Assembly: GCA_045591985.1 (NCBI GenBank)
Contig: JAZNTV010000041.1
Location: forward strand, 1 to 59,338
DNA length: 59,338 nucleotides
Source of the DNA: SIG588 sp045591985
GTDB lineage: Bacteria; Bacillota; Clostridia; Oscillospirales; Acutalibacteraceae
Direction of reading: 5' to 3'
How positions within the stretch are numbered: position 1 is the first letter of the stretch; every line of letters begins with the position of its first letter. The notes under the pieces were generated by a model that worked only from the letters and a program-made list of their open reading frames with translations, was not told the origin of the DNA and did not search any database. The translations under genes were made by a program, and so were the position numbers. Positions 7,753 through 17,017 of the stretch are shown in pieces.

Positions 7753-9510
7753 ATGCATAAACTGTGGCAACGCGTGTTGGCACTGTGTTTGTTACTTTCG
7801 ATACTGACGGCCGCTATGCCGACCGTCGGTGTTGCGGCATTCGGCGAAGTCGCGACGGAAGGATATGGAGATGTGAGCCTTGCATCGCAGCCGATCGATG
7901 AAGAATCGGCTGCGATCTTGGGGATCTCCGTAACACAGGTGGCATCTTTGCGTAATGACATTTTGAATGCCCTTCTTGCAATGGAAAGGGAATGCAATGT
8001 TGAACGTTACGGCATTGTTTACAGCAATGAGGTAAATACGTGCCTTTCCGATCTGATTTCCAACACCATGCCTGAAGTGATGCATATCAATAACTGGATG
8101 TTTTATCACGGGCAACGTGGCGACGGCATTCTCACTCGGATCGAGTTTACCCAATATAAATATTCGAAATCGGAATTTCAAACCATGCTCGATCGTTGTG
8201 AAACGGTGGCGGAGTATTTGACCCGCGATTTGATAGACAGCGATCTTACACAGGTGCGTAAAGCGTTGTTGTTGCACGATCGTTTGGCGGCGTGGGTGGA
8301 TTACGATCAAGCGTCATACCTTGCCGGCGACATCCCGTATGAGTGCCATACGATGTACAGTGCGCTGTATGATCAGAAGTCGGTGTGCGATGGCTATGCC
8401 GAGGCGTATGTGTATTTGTTGCGTCGTGTCGGTATTGAGAGTTTTGTGTGCCGTTCGAAACAGTTGAATCATGCGTGGAACATCGTAAAGGTGGAAAACA
8501 AGTGGTACCATGTGGATGTTACGTGGGACGACCCTGTTTGGGACGTCACAGGGCGCGTGAACCATCAAAACTTCTTGCGTTCCAGTAGCGGCATCTATTC
8601 TACGGGTCACACGGCGTGGGATTACAATACGACGCCTACCGACACGAAGTTCGATTCGCAGGATTGGCCGTGGTACAGTTCCGCCACCGAATTTCAAAAC
8701 GTGGACGGTCGGCTGTATTATATCAATAACGACCGCGAAATGCTGTGCTATTGGGAAGGGAATACCCTTTACGATGCGATCAGTGTGGAGGATACGTGGT
8801 GGTCTTCGAGCACGCGTTATTATACCGACAACTATGCTCGCTTAAGTGCGGATGAACAGTATCTCTACTACTCGCTCTCCAAAGCGATATATCGGTACAA
8901 TCCCGCAACGGGAACGGTTGAACAAATATATGCCCCCAACTTCTCAAATCGTCCGTACCACAACATTTACGGTATGAAGGTGTTGTTTGATATCGTGTAT
9001 TGTGACGTGACGGACAATCCGAAATTTGATGCCGATACCAAAGCACAACGACAGGAACGGCTGCGGTATCGCGACAATGCGGTGTCACATATTACGGTCG
9101 TGCAACTCCCGCGGAAATTAAATTACAGTATAGGGCAAAACCTTGACACGACCGGTATGCAGATTAAGGTGTGGCATACGAACGGTCGATGGGAACTCTT
9201 GACGGAAGGCTTTACCGTAGAAGGGTTTAACGCGACGGCCGCGGGGAAACAGACCTTGACGGTGTGGTATGGCGGCAAGTCTCTTTCCTTTACAGTCGAG
9301 GTGCGTGAGCAGACGCCGGGAAATGTGGATGGCGATGAAAAAATCACCTCTACCGATGCCCGCATGGTGTTGCAATATGCTGTGCGAAAGATCGGTGATA
9401 ACAGTTTGGATCTCGCGGCGGCCGATGTGAACGGCGACGGTCGAGTGGATTCCACCGATGCGCGTTTGATATTGCAAATGGCAGTCGGAAAAATTAAAAC
9501 GTTTGGTTGA
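7753..9510 (+). CDS. Secreted transglutaminase-like protein with Ig-like domain and dockerin
   Basis: This 585-residue protein has a signal peptide (residues 1-28). A transglutaminase-like core has the full Cys-His-Asp triad: Cys212 in KSVCDGYAEAYV, His240 in LNHAWNIV and Asp255 in WYHVDVTWDDP. A tyrosine-rich region follows (about 290-430) that may form short beta repeats. A bacterial Ig-like (Big_3-like) domain lies at about 445-520, then a type I dockerin with two calcium-binding repeats (VDGDEKITSTDARMVLQ and VNGDGRVDSTDARLILQ). The dockerin would dock to a cohesin-bearing scaffold outside the cell. The core suggests protease or crosslinking activity. No cohesin gene is visible here. Confidence 0.92.
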   Translation: MHKLWQRVLALCLLLSILTAAMPTVGVAAFGEVATEGYGDVSLASQPIDEESAAILGISVTQVASLRNDILNALLAMERECNVERYGIVYSNEVNTCLSDLISNTMPEVMHINNWMFYHGQRGDGILTRIEFTQYKYSKSEFQTMLDRCETVAEYLTRDLIDSDLTQVRKALLLHDRLAAWVDYDQASYLAGDIPYECHTMYSALYDQKSVCDGYAEAYVYLLRRVGIESFVCRSKQLNHAWNIVKVENKWYHVDVTWDDPVWDVTGRVNHQNFLRSSSGIYSTGHTAWDYNTTPTDTKFDSQDWPWYSSATEFQNVDGRLYYINNDREMLCYWEGNTLYDAISVEDTWWSSSTRYYTDNYARLSADEQYLYYSLSKAIYRYNPATGTVEQIYAPNFSNRPYHNIYGMKVLFDIVYCDVTDNPKFDADTKAQRQERLRYRDNAVSHITVVQLPRKLNYSIGQNLDTTGMQIKVWHTNGRWELLTEGFTVEGFNATAAGKQTLTVWYGGKSLSFTVEVREQTPGNVDGDEKITSTDARMVLQYAVRKIGDNSLDLAAADVNGDGRVDSTDARLILQMAVGKIKTFG

Positions 9511-9595
9511 TCACGGGGCGTATTTTGACAAAGGATGAGCGAAACGCTGCTTTAAAAAAACGGTCTTCGGATCCTATTTTTCACCCCGGTCTGAT

Positions 9596-9635
9596 AAAGA
9601 CGCGGGAAGGCGATTGCCTTCCCGCGTCTTTTTAT
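9596..9635 (+). terminator. Rho-independent terminator
   Basis: The hairpin agacgcgggaaggc / gccttcccgcgtct with a short loop is followed by TTTTTAT. It closes the transcript that ends with the dockerin gene and separates it from the DUF3343 pair. Confidence 0.9.
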
Positions 9636-9712
9636 ATCCGTTTGGTGTGTGGGGGCATATAGTATGAACAGGCCTCTCTTTTTTAGTATGCAACAGAAAG
9701 AAGGTGAGAGGA

Positions 9713-9931
9713 GTGAACAAAACCAAGTCTACTGCATTGGCAGTGGGGTCGGTTACCAATGCGATGCGCGGACGCGCATTGCTCTCGCAAAACGGTATCG
9801 TTGCCGAAGTGGGACGGGCACGTCCCGATGAACGCACCGGTTGCGGCTATATGCTAACGGTTACGGGAGATGCCGACCGCGCTGCGCGACTTTTAAATGC
9901 GGCGGGAATTCGCGTTCGCTCGGCACCGTGA
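9713..9931 (+). CDS. DUF3343 small protein, putative sulfur/selenium carrier
   Basis: This protein of about 72 residues has the DUF3343 pattern: an ALAVGSVTNAMRGRALL start, an alternating middle, then RPDERTGCGYMLTV with the conserved GCG cysteine, and LLNAAGIRVR at the end. The family is described as a putative Se/S carrier. GTG 9713 was chosen because AAGGTG lies 6 bases upstream; an alternative GTG at 9704 is possible. The stop overlaps the GTG of the next gene (GTGA), a cysteine desulfurase, so the two are very probably made together. A partner role in persulfide or selenide handling is an inference from this pairing. Confidence 0.85.
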   Translation: MNKTKSTALAVGSVTNAMRGRALLSQNGIVAEVGRARPDERTGCGYMLTVTGDADRAARLLNAAGIRVRSAP

Positions 9932-11058
9932 TCTATTTTGATAACGCGGCTACGACGTATCCGAAGGCGCCGCCGGTGGAAGAGGCGATGCGGCGTGCTT
10001 TGTACGAATACGGCGGTAATGCGGGACGCGGCGGTCACCGTATGAGTATGCGTACGGCCGAAGCGGTATATCACTGTCGCGAACGAGCGGCAGCGCTGTT
10101 CGGTCTGCCCGACCCTGCCCGTGTGGTGTTTACGGCGAACTGTACCATGTCGCTGAATATAGCATTGAAAAGTTTGGTTCGTTGCGGACGGGTGATCGTG
10201 TCGGATATGGAACACAATTCCATGATGCGACCGTTATTTGCGGCGAGCGGGCGGTATCCTGCTTTTTCGGTAGCGCACGTAGGGCGGACGGCGGGGGAGA
10301 CGGTGGAAAACTTCCGCCGTCTGATTACCCGTGATACGGTGGCGATTGCGTGTCTGCACGCTTCGAACGTATTCGGAAACGTCTTACCGATTGCCGCACT
10401 CGGTAAGTTGGCAAGAGAGCGTGGGTTGATATTCCTGGTGGATGCGGCACAGACGGCGGGCATCTTGCCGATCGATATGCAGGCGATGCACATTGATCTG
10501 TTGTGTGCTCCCGGCCATAAAGGCCTGGGAGGGCCGACAGGGACGGGACTTTTGTTGTGCGGTGAACGCTATACCCCTTCGTCGCTTTTGGAAGGGGGGA
10601 GCGGTAGCGAATCCCTGTTGCCGCATATGCCGGATGAACTGCCCGAACGATTGGAATGCGGTACGTTGAATACGGTGGGGATCTGCGGCCTTTCGGCGGC
10701 GCTTGCGTATACGGCGGAAAGCGACCTTGCGACGCTGTATCGCGAAGAGATCGCACGGTGCGGCCGCTTGTATGACGGTTTGAAACGATTGCCGCAAGCC
10801 ACGCTGTATACTCCGCGTCCGGCGGCGGGGGAAACAGTGCCGTTACTTTCGTTCAACCTGGCGGGAAAAACGGCGGAGGAGACCGCGGCACTGCTGGATC
10901 GTGAGGGGGTAGCGGTGCGTGCGGGACTGCATTGTGCTCCGGCCGCTCACCGTCATATGGGTACGTTGCCGCACGGGACGGTGCGGCTTTCGTCGTCACG
11001 GTATACCACCGCTGAGGAATGGCGGAAAGTTTTGCAGATTATTTACAAAATATCATAA
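9928..11058 (+). CDS. Cysteine desulfurase family aminotransferase (class V, PLP)
   Basis: This 376-residue PLP enzyme belongs to the class V aminotransferase fold. It begins IYFDNAATTYPKAPPVEEAM, has a VDAAQTAG aspartate region, the PLP lysine in CAPGHKGLGGPTGTG, and a late GLHCAPAAHRHMGT segment with the reactive cysteine. The short, SufS-like form resembles the subgroup found next to selenium-related genes (TIGR01977-like), and the neighbouring DUF3343 gene fits that. The translation start GTG 9928 overlaps the previous stop. No selD, sufU or iscU gene lies in the window. The substrate (cysteine or selenocysteine) cannot be read from sequence. Confidence 0.92.
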   Translation: MIYFDNAATTYPKAPPVEEAMRRALYEYGGNAGRGGHRMSMRTAEAVYHCRERAAALFGLPDPARVVFTANCTMSLNIALKSLVRCGRVIVSDMEHNSMMRPLFAASGRYPAFSVAHVGRTAGETVENFRRLITRDTVAIACLHASNVFGNVLPIAALGKLARERGLIFLVDAAQTAGILPIDMQAMHIDLLCAPGHKGLGGPTGTGLLLCGERYTPSSLLEGGSGSESLLPHMPDELPERLECGTLNTVGICGLSAALAYTAESDLATLYREEIARCGRLYDGLKRLPQATLYTPRPAAGETVPLLSFNLAGKTAEETAALLDREGVAVRAGLHCAPAAHRHMGTLPHGTVRLSSSRYTTAEEWRKVLQIIYKIS

Positions 11059-11066
11059 AAAAGGGA

Positions 11067-11094
11067 TTGCAATAGCCGGAATTTGTGGTAAAAT
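11067..11094 (+). promoter_or_regulatory. Sigma-A promoter for cdaA-cdaR
   Basis: TTGCAA (11067-11072), a 16-base spacer, and TAAAAT (11089-11094). About 60 bases of leader precede cdaA. No terminator is visible after the desulfurase, so some read-through is possible. Confidence 0.65.
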
Positions 11095-11154
11095 GATAAT
11101 AGGTATTAGTATACCCTGAAACTATGCGTATGTTGAAAATCCGAAAGAAAAGGG

Positions 11155-12048
11155 ATGCGTGAAGATATGACAGCAATCAAAGCCTTCTTTTCCGAATTGT
11201 GGCTGAGTATGTACACACTGCTCAGTTCGGTCAATATCATCACCAGTGTTGTCGATATTTTGCTGGTGGCATTGGTGGTATTCGCACTGATCCGTCTGAT
11301 TCGCGATTCGCGGGCAGAACAGTTGTTTAAGGGGATACTGTTGCTTGTCGTTGCGTTCGGCGCGGCCACATTGTTCCGGTTGAAGACACTGCAGTTCTTG
11401 CTCAACATCCTTTTTGACAATGCGCTGATTTTGGTGGTGGTCATCTTTCAACCCGAAATACGCCGTGCTTTGGAACAGGCGGGCAGTTCGCGTTTCGGCA
11501 TTTTACGCACCTTCGGTATGGATCGCGAGGAGATGGTGAAGGCGTGGAAACAGGCAATTGCCGCTACCGTCAAAGCGGCGAGCGCGTTACAAGAACAACA
11601 TGCCGGTGCGTTGATCGTGTTCGAACGGCAAACGAAACTCGGCGATATCGTTACGTCGGGCACCTTGCTCGAAGCGCAACCTTCCCCCGAATTGCTCGGT
11701 AATATCTTCTTTAAAAACACCCCGTTGCACGACGGCGCGGTCATCCTGCGGGAAGGGCGTGTGTGCGCGGCCGGGTGCATTCTTCCGCTGACCGATCTGC
11801 AGATCGGCACCAGTATGGGTACCCGCCATCGTGCGGCGGTTGGTATGAGCGAAAATTCCGATGCGATCGTGGTGGTGGTCTCGGAAGAGACGGGCATCAT
11901 TTCGATTGCACAAGGCGGCATCCTGCGCCGTGATTTTACTCCCGAAGAATTGAAATCGGAGTTGGAAAGCGCGATGTTGGTCGCGTTGCAAAAAGAGGAA
12001 CAGGGCGAGAAAAAACGTTGGTTTATGAAGCGCAAGGAGGGGAAGTAA
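11155..12048 (+). CDS. cdaA: Diadenylate cyclase CdaA
   Basis: It makes cyclic di-AMP from two ATP at the membrane. The protein (297 residues) has three membrane segments in the first 100 residues (ITSVVDILLVALVVFALI, GILLLVVAFGAATLF, LNILFDNALILVVVIF) and a DisA_N domain with the DGA motif at 193-195 (LHDGAVIL) and the RHR motif at 224-226 (GTRHRAAVG). ATG 11155 and ATG 11167 are both possible; neither has an ideally spaced RBS. cdaR follows after 1 base, the conserved cda order. The usual third gene, glmM, is not present. Confidence 0.96.
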   Translation: MREDMTAIKAFFSELWLSMYTLLSSVNIITSVVDILLVALVVFALIRLIRDSRAEQLFKGILLLVVAFGAATLFRLKTLQFLLNILFDNALILVVVIFQPEIRRALEQAGSSRFGILRTFGMDREEMVKAWKQAIAATVKAASALQEQHAGALIVFERQTKLGDIVTSGTLLEAQPSPELLGNIFFKNTPLHDGAVILREGRVCAAGCILPLTDLQIGTSMGTRHRAAVGMSENSDAIVVVVSEETGIISIAQGGILRRDFTPEELKSELESAMLVALQKEEQGEKKRWFMKRKEGK

Positions 12049-12049
12049 C

Positions 12050-13438
12050 ATGAAACGCATTTCCTTTAGCCGTCTTTTGCGCAACGATCGTCTCATGATG
12101 GTCTGCTCGCTTTTGCTCGCCGTTACCGTGTGGTATATTGTCATTTCGGGTTCTTCCAACATTTCTACGCGCACCATTACCTGCACGTTGAATACGACGG
12201 GCGTGGGGAACGGTTCGCTGCAGGTGATCGAGGAAAAGAACATTACGGTAGATGTCGTGGTGGAAGGGGCTTGGTCGGATATTCTGCAATTGACACAGGA
12301 AGATATCCGTGTGCAACTCAACACGGCCGATATTCAAAATGCGGGTAACTGTCGTGTTAACGTGGTTGCCAGTCGCAACAGCCAAAAGGGCGGTTATGAG
12401 ATCTTATCCACGTCTCCTTCGTTCACCACACTGTTTTGCGATGAATGGGTGGAGGCACAGCAATTTACCGTAGAGGCGGGAGAGATTATCGCCGAAGCAC
12501 CGCATGTTTCCGCCGAAGGAGACGAACGGGATATTCACGCTGTCCGGGTAGAGACGGATGATCTGCCGGGCGGTATTCTGCTTGTGCAAGGGCCGCGCAG
12601 CGAAGTGTCTCGTATCGATCGTATGACGGCGATGGTATATCGTGAGGCCTCTCTCTCTTCCAAACAGGTTTTCGAAGGGGAAGTCGTGGCAAAGGATGCG
12701 AACGATACGGCGTTGAATCTGCAATATTGTAAGTTTTTGCGCTATGCCGAAGACCCCGCTGTGAATGCGAATGCCGCACTGATGGATATCACCACGCTGA
12801 ATGTGGAAGTTACGCTGAAGGAACGGCGCGAGATCCCCTTCTTTTACGATGTTTTGAACGCGCCGAGCGGTGTGGATCTTACGGATATCATCACACTGGA
12901 GCCGAGCGCGGTGATCGTGGAAGGGGAGCAGGAACTGCTCAACGCTTATGCCGAAAAGATCAGTCAATTGAAAACGGTGGATTTCGATTCGCTTTCCACT
13001 TCGGAAAAAGCAGTCTCGGATCTGGTGGAATTGCCGGTGGGGCTGACGGTGATCGACAGCGACAAATACGTAACGTTGCGTGAAGATGGCAGTGCACTTT
13101 TGAACATCGGCAAAAAGTTCGATTGGTCGGGTTACACCCGCCGTACGATCACATGGCATGTCGGAACCGATATCAGCAATACGCCGATCAATTTCCAAAA
13201 CGTCCCCGCCGACAAAACGGTGACGATGCTGACCAACGAACTGCAAATAACCGTATTCGGTAAGACGGCGGCGGTGAACGCCCTGACGGCGGCGGATCTC
13301 GCGGCAACGGTGGATATGAGCGACAGCAGTTTGGGTACCTATTCGATCCGTCCCACACTGAATACACAAGATGCCTGGGTCTACTACGGCAGTTCGGGTT
13401 ACAAGATCTACGTATCGATCGATCAGCCGACGGCATAG
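12050..13438 (+). CDS. cdaR: YbbR-domain protein, CdaA regulator
   Basis: A 462-residue protein with one N-terminal membrane anchor (MMVCSLLLAVTVWYIVIS) and an extracellular part made of several YbbR repeats (for example ITCTLNTTGVG...QVIEEKNITVDVVVEG and LNVEVTLKERREIPFFYDV). CdaR proteins bind and modulate the cyclase CdaA through the membrane. The position 1 base after cdaA supports this role. Length and repeat number are in the family's normal range. Confidence 0.93.
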   Translation: MKRISFSRLLRNDRLMMVCSLLLAVTVWYIVISGSSNISTRTITCTLNTTGVGNGSLQVIEEKNITVDVVVEGAWSDILQLTQEDIRVQLNTADIQNAGNCRVNVVASRNSQKGGYEILSTSPSFTTLFCDEWVEAQQFTVEAGEIIAEAPHVSAEGDERDIHAVRVETDDLPGGILLVQGPRSEVSRIDRMTAMVYREASLSSKQVFEGEVVAKDANDTALNLQYCKFLRYAEDPAVNANAALMDITTLNVEVTLKERREIPFFYDVLNAPSGVDLTDIITLEPSAVIVEGEQELLNAYAEKISQLKTVDFDSLSTSEKAVSDLVELPVGLTVIDSDKYVTLREDGSALLNIGKKFDWSGYTRRTITWHVGTDISNTPINFQNVPADKTVTMLTNELQITVFGKTAAVNALTAADLAATVDMSDSSLGTYSIRPTLNTQDAWVYYGSSGYKIYVSIDQPTA

Positions 13439-13467
13439 TACGCGGCATACACAACAAACACGGCACG

Positions 13468-13491
13468 AAAAGGAGGCGGAGGCCTCTTTTT
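13468..13491 (+). terminator. Probable terminator after cdaR
   Basis: AAAAGGAGGC pairs with GCCTCTTTTT around a 4-base loop, ending in five T. It is compact but well formed, and lies between cdaR and the lipoprotein gene. Its purine arm also resembles an RBS, so the call is not certain. Confidence 0.6.
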
Positions 13492-13514
13492 CGAATTTAG
13501 AGGAGGTGTTCCCG

Positions 13515-14837
13515 ATGAAACATACGCGTTGGTTGGCCGGTGCATTGGCGGTGATGTTGTGCATGCTGTCGGGATGCACCTCCATCGGCACGGACATCGC
13601 ATCGCAGTTGCGCCCGCCGAAAGCGATGGGAGAGCAAGGCGCGGCGGAAGAAGCGCTCGGTACCTATGTGGCCGAGCATTTGAAGCGAGACGACTATACT
13701 TTGAAATTCCCGCGCAGCGGGGACTATCGTTCCGCCTTTCTGATGGAAGATATCGATGGCGATCAAAAGAACGAAGCCATTGCCTTTTATGATGCCGAAA
13801 ACGGTCGCTCACACATTAACCTGTTGTATCAAGAGGATGGCGAGTGGCGCTCGGTATACGATCTGTCGGTGTTGTTTGCGGATATCTATTGTGTGATGTT
13901 CGGGGATATGGACGGCGACGGTGTGCGTGAACTGGCGGTGTGTTGGGATATGTTCAGCGACCGTACTTATCAGTTGGCAATCTACAGTCTGAACGATCGT
14001 CGCATTACCGAACGCTTTGCGGCGACCAGTTCGGCCGTTACCATTGCCGACTTGACGGCCGACGGGTGGGATGATTGCCTGCTCTGGCATGCCGATGCCC
14101 AAACCTTGACCGCTTCGCTGTGGTCGATGTCTTCGGGTGCGGTGGTGGAAGTCGGCCGTTGCACGGCGGATGGTTACGTACAGCGGCTGGGCACACCGCA
14201 AGTAGTCGTGTTTGAAAACGGACATCGCGGTGTATTTCTGGATTGCGAAAAAAGCGGTGACGTGTTGGTGACACAACTGCTCTATTGGGACAACGGTCGT
14301 CTGGTGGCTCCCTTCTATAACGAGGCTGACGGCGGCAATACGCAAACAGTACGGCCGGCCGATATTCCGTCGGGGGACATAGACGAAGACGGGGCATGGG
14401 AATGGCCGCAGTGTACCTGGCTTGCAGGACATAACGACGGAGAAAACGTGCACACCGCGACTTGTCGGCTTACGGAATTCCGGAGTTGGGACAAAGCGAC
14501 CAACTGCGCGGTAAAGAAGTTTTCTTGTATCTACAACGGTGCCGACTGTTATTATCTGTTGGTTGACGAGGACTTTGTCGAACGGTTTACCACCATGTAT
14601 TCGGCTGCCGATCGCACGTTATGGGTAAATGCGCTGAAGAACGGGGAAAACAGCGGAAAAGCCGTGTTTGCGGTGCGTTGTGTGCCTAACGGGGCGAGCG
14701 CTGTTGCCGATAACGCGAAATATCCGTTTACGGATTTCGTAAAAACGGCAACGGCAACCTATCAGGTGTGGTACGATAAAGACAATGCGTATGCATTCAA
14801 TGAAGAAGTGCTACGCTATATGCTGACAGTATTTTGA
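13515..14837 (+). CDS. Lipoprotein with VCBS/FG-GAP-like repeats
   Basis: This 440-residue protein has a lipoprotein signal (ALAVMLCMLSGC, lipobox LSGC). It then shows repeated motifs of the type DxDGDxxxE followed by beta strands: DIDGDQKNEAIAFYDAENG, DMDGDGVRELAVCWD, LTADGWDDCLLWH and DIDEDGAWEWPQC. This resembles calcium-binding FG-GAP/VCBS beta-propeller blades. The ATG follows AGGAGGTG. The gene lies 8 bases before a two-component system, suggesting that the protein works with that signal pathway at the outer face of the membrane. No enzyme signature was seen. Confidence 0.85.
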   Translation: MKHTRWLAGALAVMLCMLSGCTSIGTDIASQLRPPKAMGEQGAAEEALGTYVAEHLKRDDYTLKFPRSGDYRSAFLMEDIDGDQKNEAIAFYDAENGRSHINLLYQEDGEWRSVYDLSVLFADIYCVMFGDMDGDGVRELAVCWDMFSDRTYQLAIYSLNDRRITERFAATSSAVTIADLTADGWDDCLLWHADAQTLTASLWSMSSGAVVEVGRCTADGYVQRLGTPQVVVFENGHRGVFLDCEKSGDVLVTQLLYWDNGRLVAPFYNEADGGNTQTVRPADIPSGDIDEDGAWEWPQCTWLAGHNDGENVHTATCRLTEFRSWDKATNCAVKKFSCIYNGADCYYLLVDEDFVERFTTMYSAADRTLWVNALKNGENSGKAVFAVRCVPNGASAVADNAKYPFTDFVKTATATYQVWYDKDNAYAFNEEVLRYMLTVF

Positions 14838-14845
14838 GGTGGACT

Positions 14846-15544
14846 ATGAAACGGATTTTGGTTTGCGAAGACGAAACGGCCATTCGCGAGTTTGTGGTTA
14901 TCAATTTAAAGCGACACGGGTATGATGTGATCGAAGCGGCCAGCGGCGAAAGTGCACTCGATCAATTCCGCGCGCAAAAAGAGACGGTGGATATTGCCTT
15001 GTTGGATGTGATGTTGCCCGGCATGGATGGATTTTCGGTTTGTCGGGAGTTGCGGCGTCACAACCCCACCATGGGTATCATTATGCTGACCGCCCGCACG
15101 CAGGAAGCGGACAAGATCAACGGTTTTAACACGGGAGCGGACGATTATATTACCAAGCCGTTCAGCCCCGCCGAGTTAGTGGCGCGTGTGGAAGCGTTGT
15201 ATCGTCGTGTGGCGAGCAGCAAAAAAGAAGACGATGTATATCTGCAGGAGATCGTGTCGGGCGAGTTTGTGCTGGACTTGCGGGCGCGCACCTTGAAGCA
15301 TCGCGGTGTACCGCTCGAATTGACACAAGTAGAGTTTCAAATTATGGAATATTTCTTTGCCAATCCCGACAAAGCGTTGTCGCGCAATGATATTTTGACC
15401 CGCGTTTGGGGTGAGGATTATTTCGGCGAAGAAAAGATCGTAGACGTGAACATTCGTCGCTTGCGCATGAAGGTGGAACAGGATTCGTCCGAACCGCAGC
15501 ACATCATAACGGTGTGGGGTCTCGGTTACAAATGGCAGGCATAA
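14846..15544 (+). CDS. OmpR/PhoB-type response regulator
   Basis: A 232-residue protein with a receiver domain (acidic pair CEDE at 7-10, phosphoacceptor Asp54 in ALLDVMLPGMDG, switch Thr/Lys in LTAR and YITKPFSP) and a C-terminal winged helix DNA-binding domain ending NIRRLRMKVEQDSSEPQHIITVWGLGYKW. ATG 14846 has GAGGTGG upstream; an in-frame TTG at 14834 lies inside the previous gene and was rejected. The cognate kinase starts 39 bases downstream. The target genes are unknown. Confidence 0.95.
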   Translation: MKRILVCEDETAIREFVVINLKRHGYDVIEAASGESALDQFRAQKETVDIALLDVMLPGMDGFSVCRELRRHNPTMGIIMLTARTQEADKINGFNTGADDYITKPFSPAELVARVEALYRRVASSKKEDDVYLQEIVSGEFVLDLRARTLKHRGVPLELTQVEFQIMEYFFANPDKALSRNDILTRVWGEDYFGEEKIVDVNIRRLRMKVEQDSSEPQHIITVWGLGYKWQA

Positions 15545-15583
15545 CGTTGCGTTGATAAAACGGAAGGAACGGGAGGCGGATAT

Positions 15584-17017
15584 ATGGCACTGAAATCGTT
15601 GTCGCATCGCGGGATTACCCGCCGTTGGCTGATAAACGGCTTGGGTGTGTTTGCCGTGATCTTGGTGCTGTTTGAAACGGCTTTCTTCTTTGCCTTCCGT
15701 GCTTACATATACGGCGAGGTGGAAAATGCATTATACGTGCGTGCCAGTGCACAAGCGGTATTGGTGGAACGGTATATGCTTACCACGTCTTTTGATTTCG
15801 AAGAAAATGCCGGTGAATTGGTAGAAGGTTTTACCGAAAAAGAAACGATGGAATTGCAGATCGTGGATAACAAGGCTCGCATATTGTTGAGTTCCAGCGG
15901 CTTTTCCACATCGCGCAACGAACCGCCTGCCGATTTTGATGCGGCACTTTCGAACGAAGACGGCATCGGCATGTGGCGCGGAAAAAACGAAAACGGCGAG
16001 GCAGTCATGGCGCTGTGTAACATCGTATATCGTGAAGATGGGACGATGGTAGGAGCTATGCGCTACATTGTGTCGTTGACGTTGGTGGATCAGTATATCA
16101 CCTATATCAGTTTGGTGGTCATCTTGCTTGGCGTGGCGATCTTGTTCCTGGTGGTGCTTTCGGGGTCGTATTTCATCAATTCCATTGTGGCACCTGTTTC
16201 GGAATTGGGGATCGCGGCGCGGCGGATCGCTTTGGGCGACTACGATTCCCGCATCGAAAAGAAATATAACGACGAGATCGGTGAACTGTGCGATACCATC
16301 AACTATATGGCGGGTGAGATCGCCGCCACCGAACAGGTGAAAAACGATTTTATCTCTTCGGTTTCGCATGAACTGCGCACACCGCTTACTGCCATTAAAG
16401 GGTGGAGCGAGACATTACAACAGCCCGATGTGGACACGGAACTTACCCAAAAAGGGTTGGAAGTGATTGCCGCCGAAGCGGAACGGCTGTCGGGGATCGT
16501 GGAAGAATTGCTGGATTTTTCCCGTATGCAAGGTGGGCGTATGCAATTGAACTTCGATTGTGTGGACGTGTTGGCGGAACTGCAAGAAGCGGTGTTCCTG
16601 TTTCGCGATCGTGCCCGCCGTGCCGGTGTGACGCTCCAATATGTGGAGTCGGCCGACCTGCCGCCCATTCAAGCCGATCGTGACCGTCTGAAGCAGGTGT
16701 TTATCAATGTTATCGATAACGCCATCAAGTATTCCGACGCGGGCGGGAAAGTGCGTATCGAAGCGGTAGGAATGCACGAATACGTGCAGGTGGTCATCAG
16801 CGACAGCGGCATCGGCATTGCCCCTGAGGATCTGCCGAATGTGAAAAGTAAATTCTATAAAGCGGACAAAACGCGCCCCGGATCGGGGATCGGCTTGGCA
16901 TTGGCGGACGAGATCGTGCGCCGTCACGGCGGATGGCTGGATATCGACAGCACGCCGGGGGTGGGAACTACCGTCACGGTGATGTTGCCGTTGGAAAAGG
17001 AGAATAAGCATGAGTAA
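15584..17017 (+). CDS. Sensor histidine kinase (HisKA/HATPase_c)
   Basis: This 477-residue membrane kinase has TM1 at about 19-39, an extracytoplasmic sensor of about 125 residues, TM2 at about 172-198 (YITYISLVVILLGVAILFLVV, given here in part), a HAMP linker, and a HisKA box with phosphoacceptor His262 (SVSHELRTPLTAIKGW). The ATPase domain has the N box (NVIDNAIKYS), the G1 box (SDSGIGIAPEDL) and the G2 region (GSGIGLALADEIV). The RBS GGGAGGCGG precedes ATG 15584. The C-terminus overlaps the DUF1385 gene by 8 bases. Confidence 0.95.
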   Translation: MALKSLSHRGITRRWLINGLGVFAVILVLFETAFFFAFRAYIYGEVENALYVRASAQAVLVERYMLTTSFDFEENAGELVEGFTEKETMELQIVDNKARILLSSSGFSTSRNEPPADFDAALSNEDGIGMWRGKNENGEAVMALCNIVYREDGTMVGAMRYIVSLTLVDQYITYISLVVILLGVAILFLVVLSGSYFINSIVAPVSELGIAARRIALGDYDSRIEKKYNDEIGELCDTINYMAGEIAATEQVKNDFISSVSHELRTPLTAIKGWSETLQQPDVDTELTQKGLEVIAAEAERLSGIVEELLDFSRMQGGRMQLNFDCVDVLAELQEAVFLFRDRARRAGVTLQYVESADLPPIQADRDRLKQVFINVIDNAIKYSDAGGKVRIEAVGMHEYVQVVISDSGIGIAPEDLPNVKSKFYKADKTRPGSGIGLALADEIVRRHGGWLDIDSTPGVGTTVTVMLPLEKENKHE

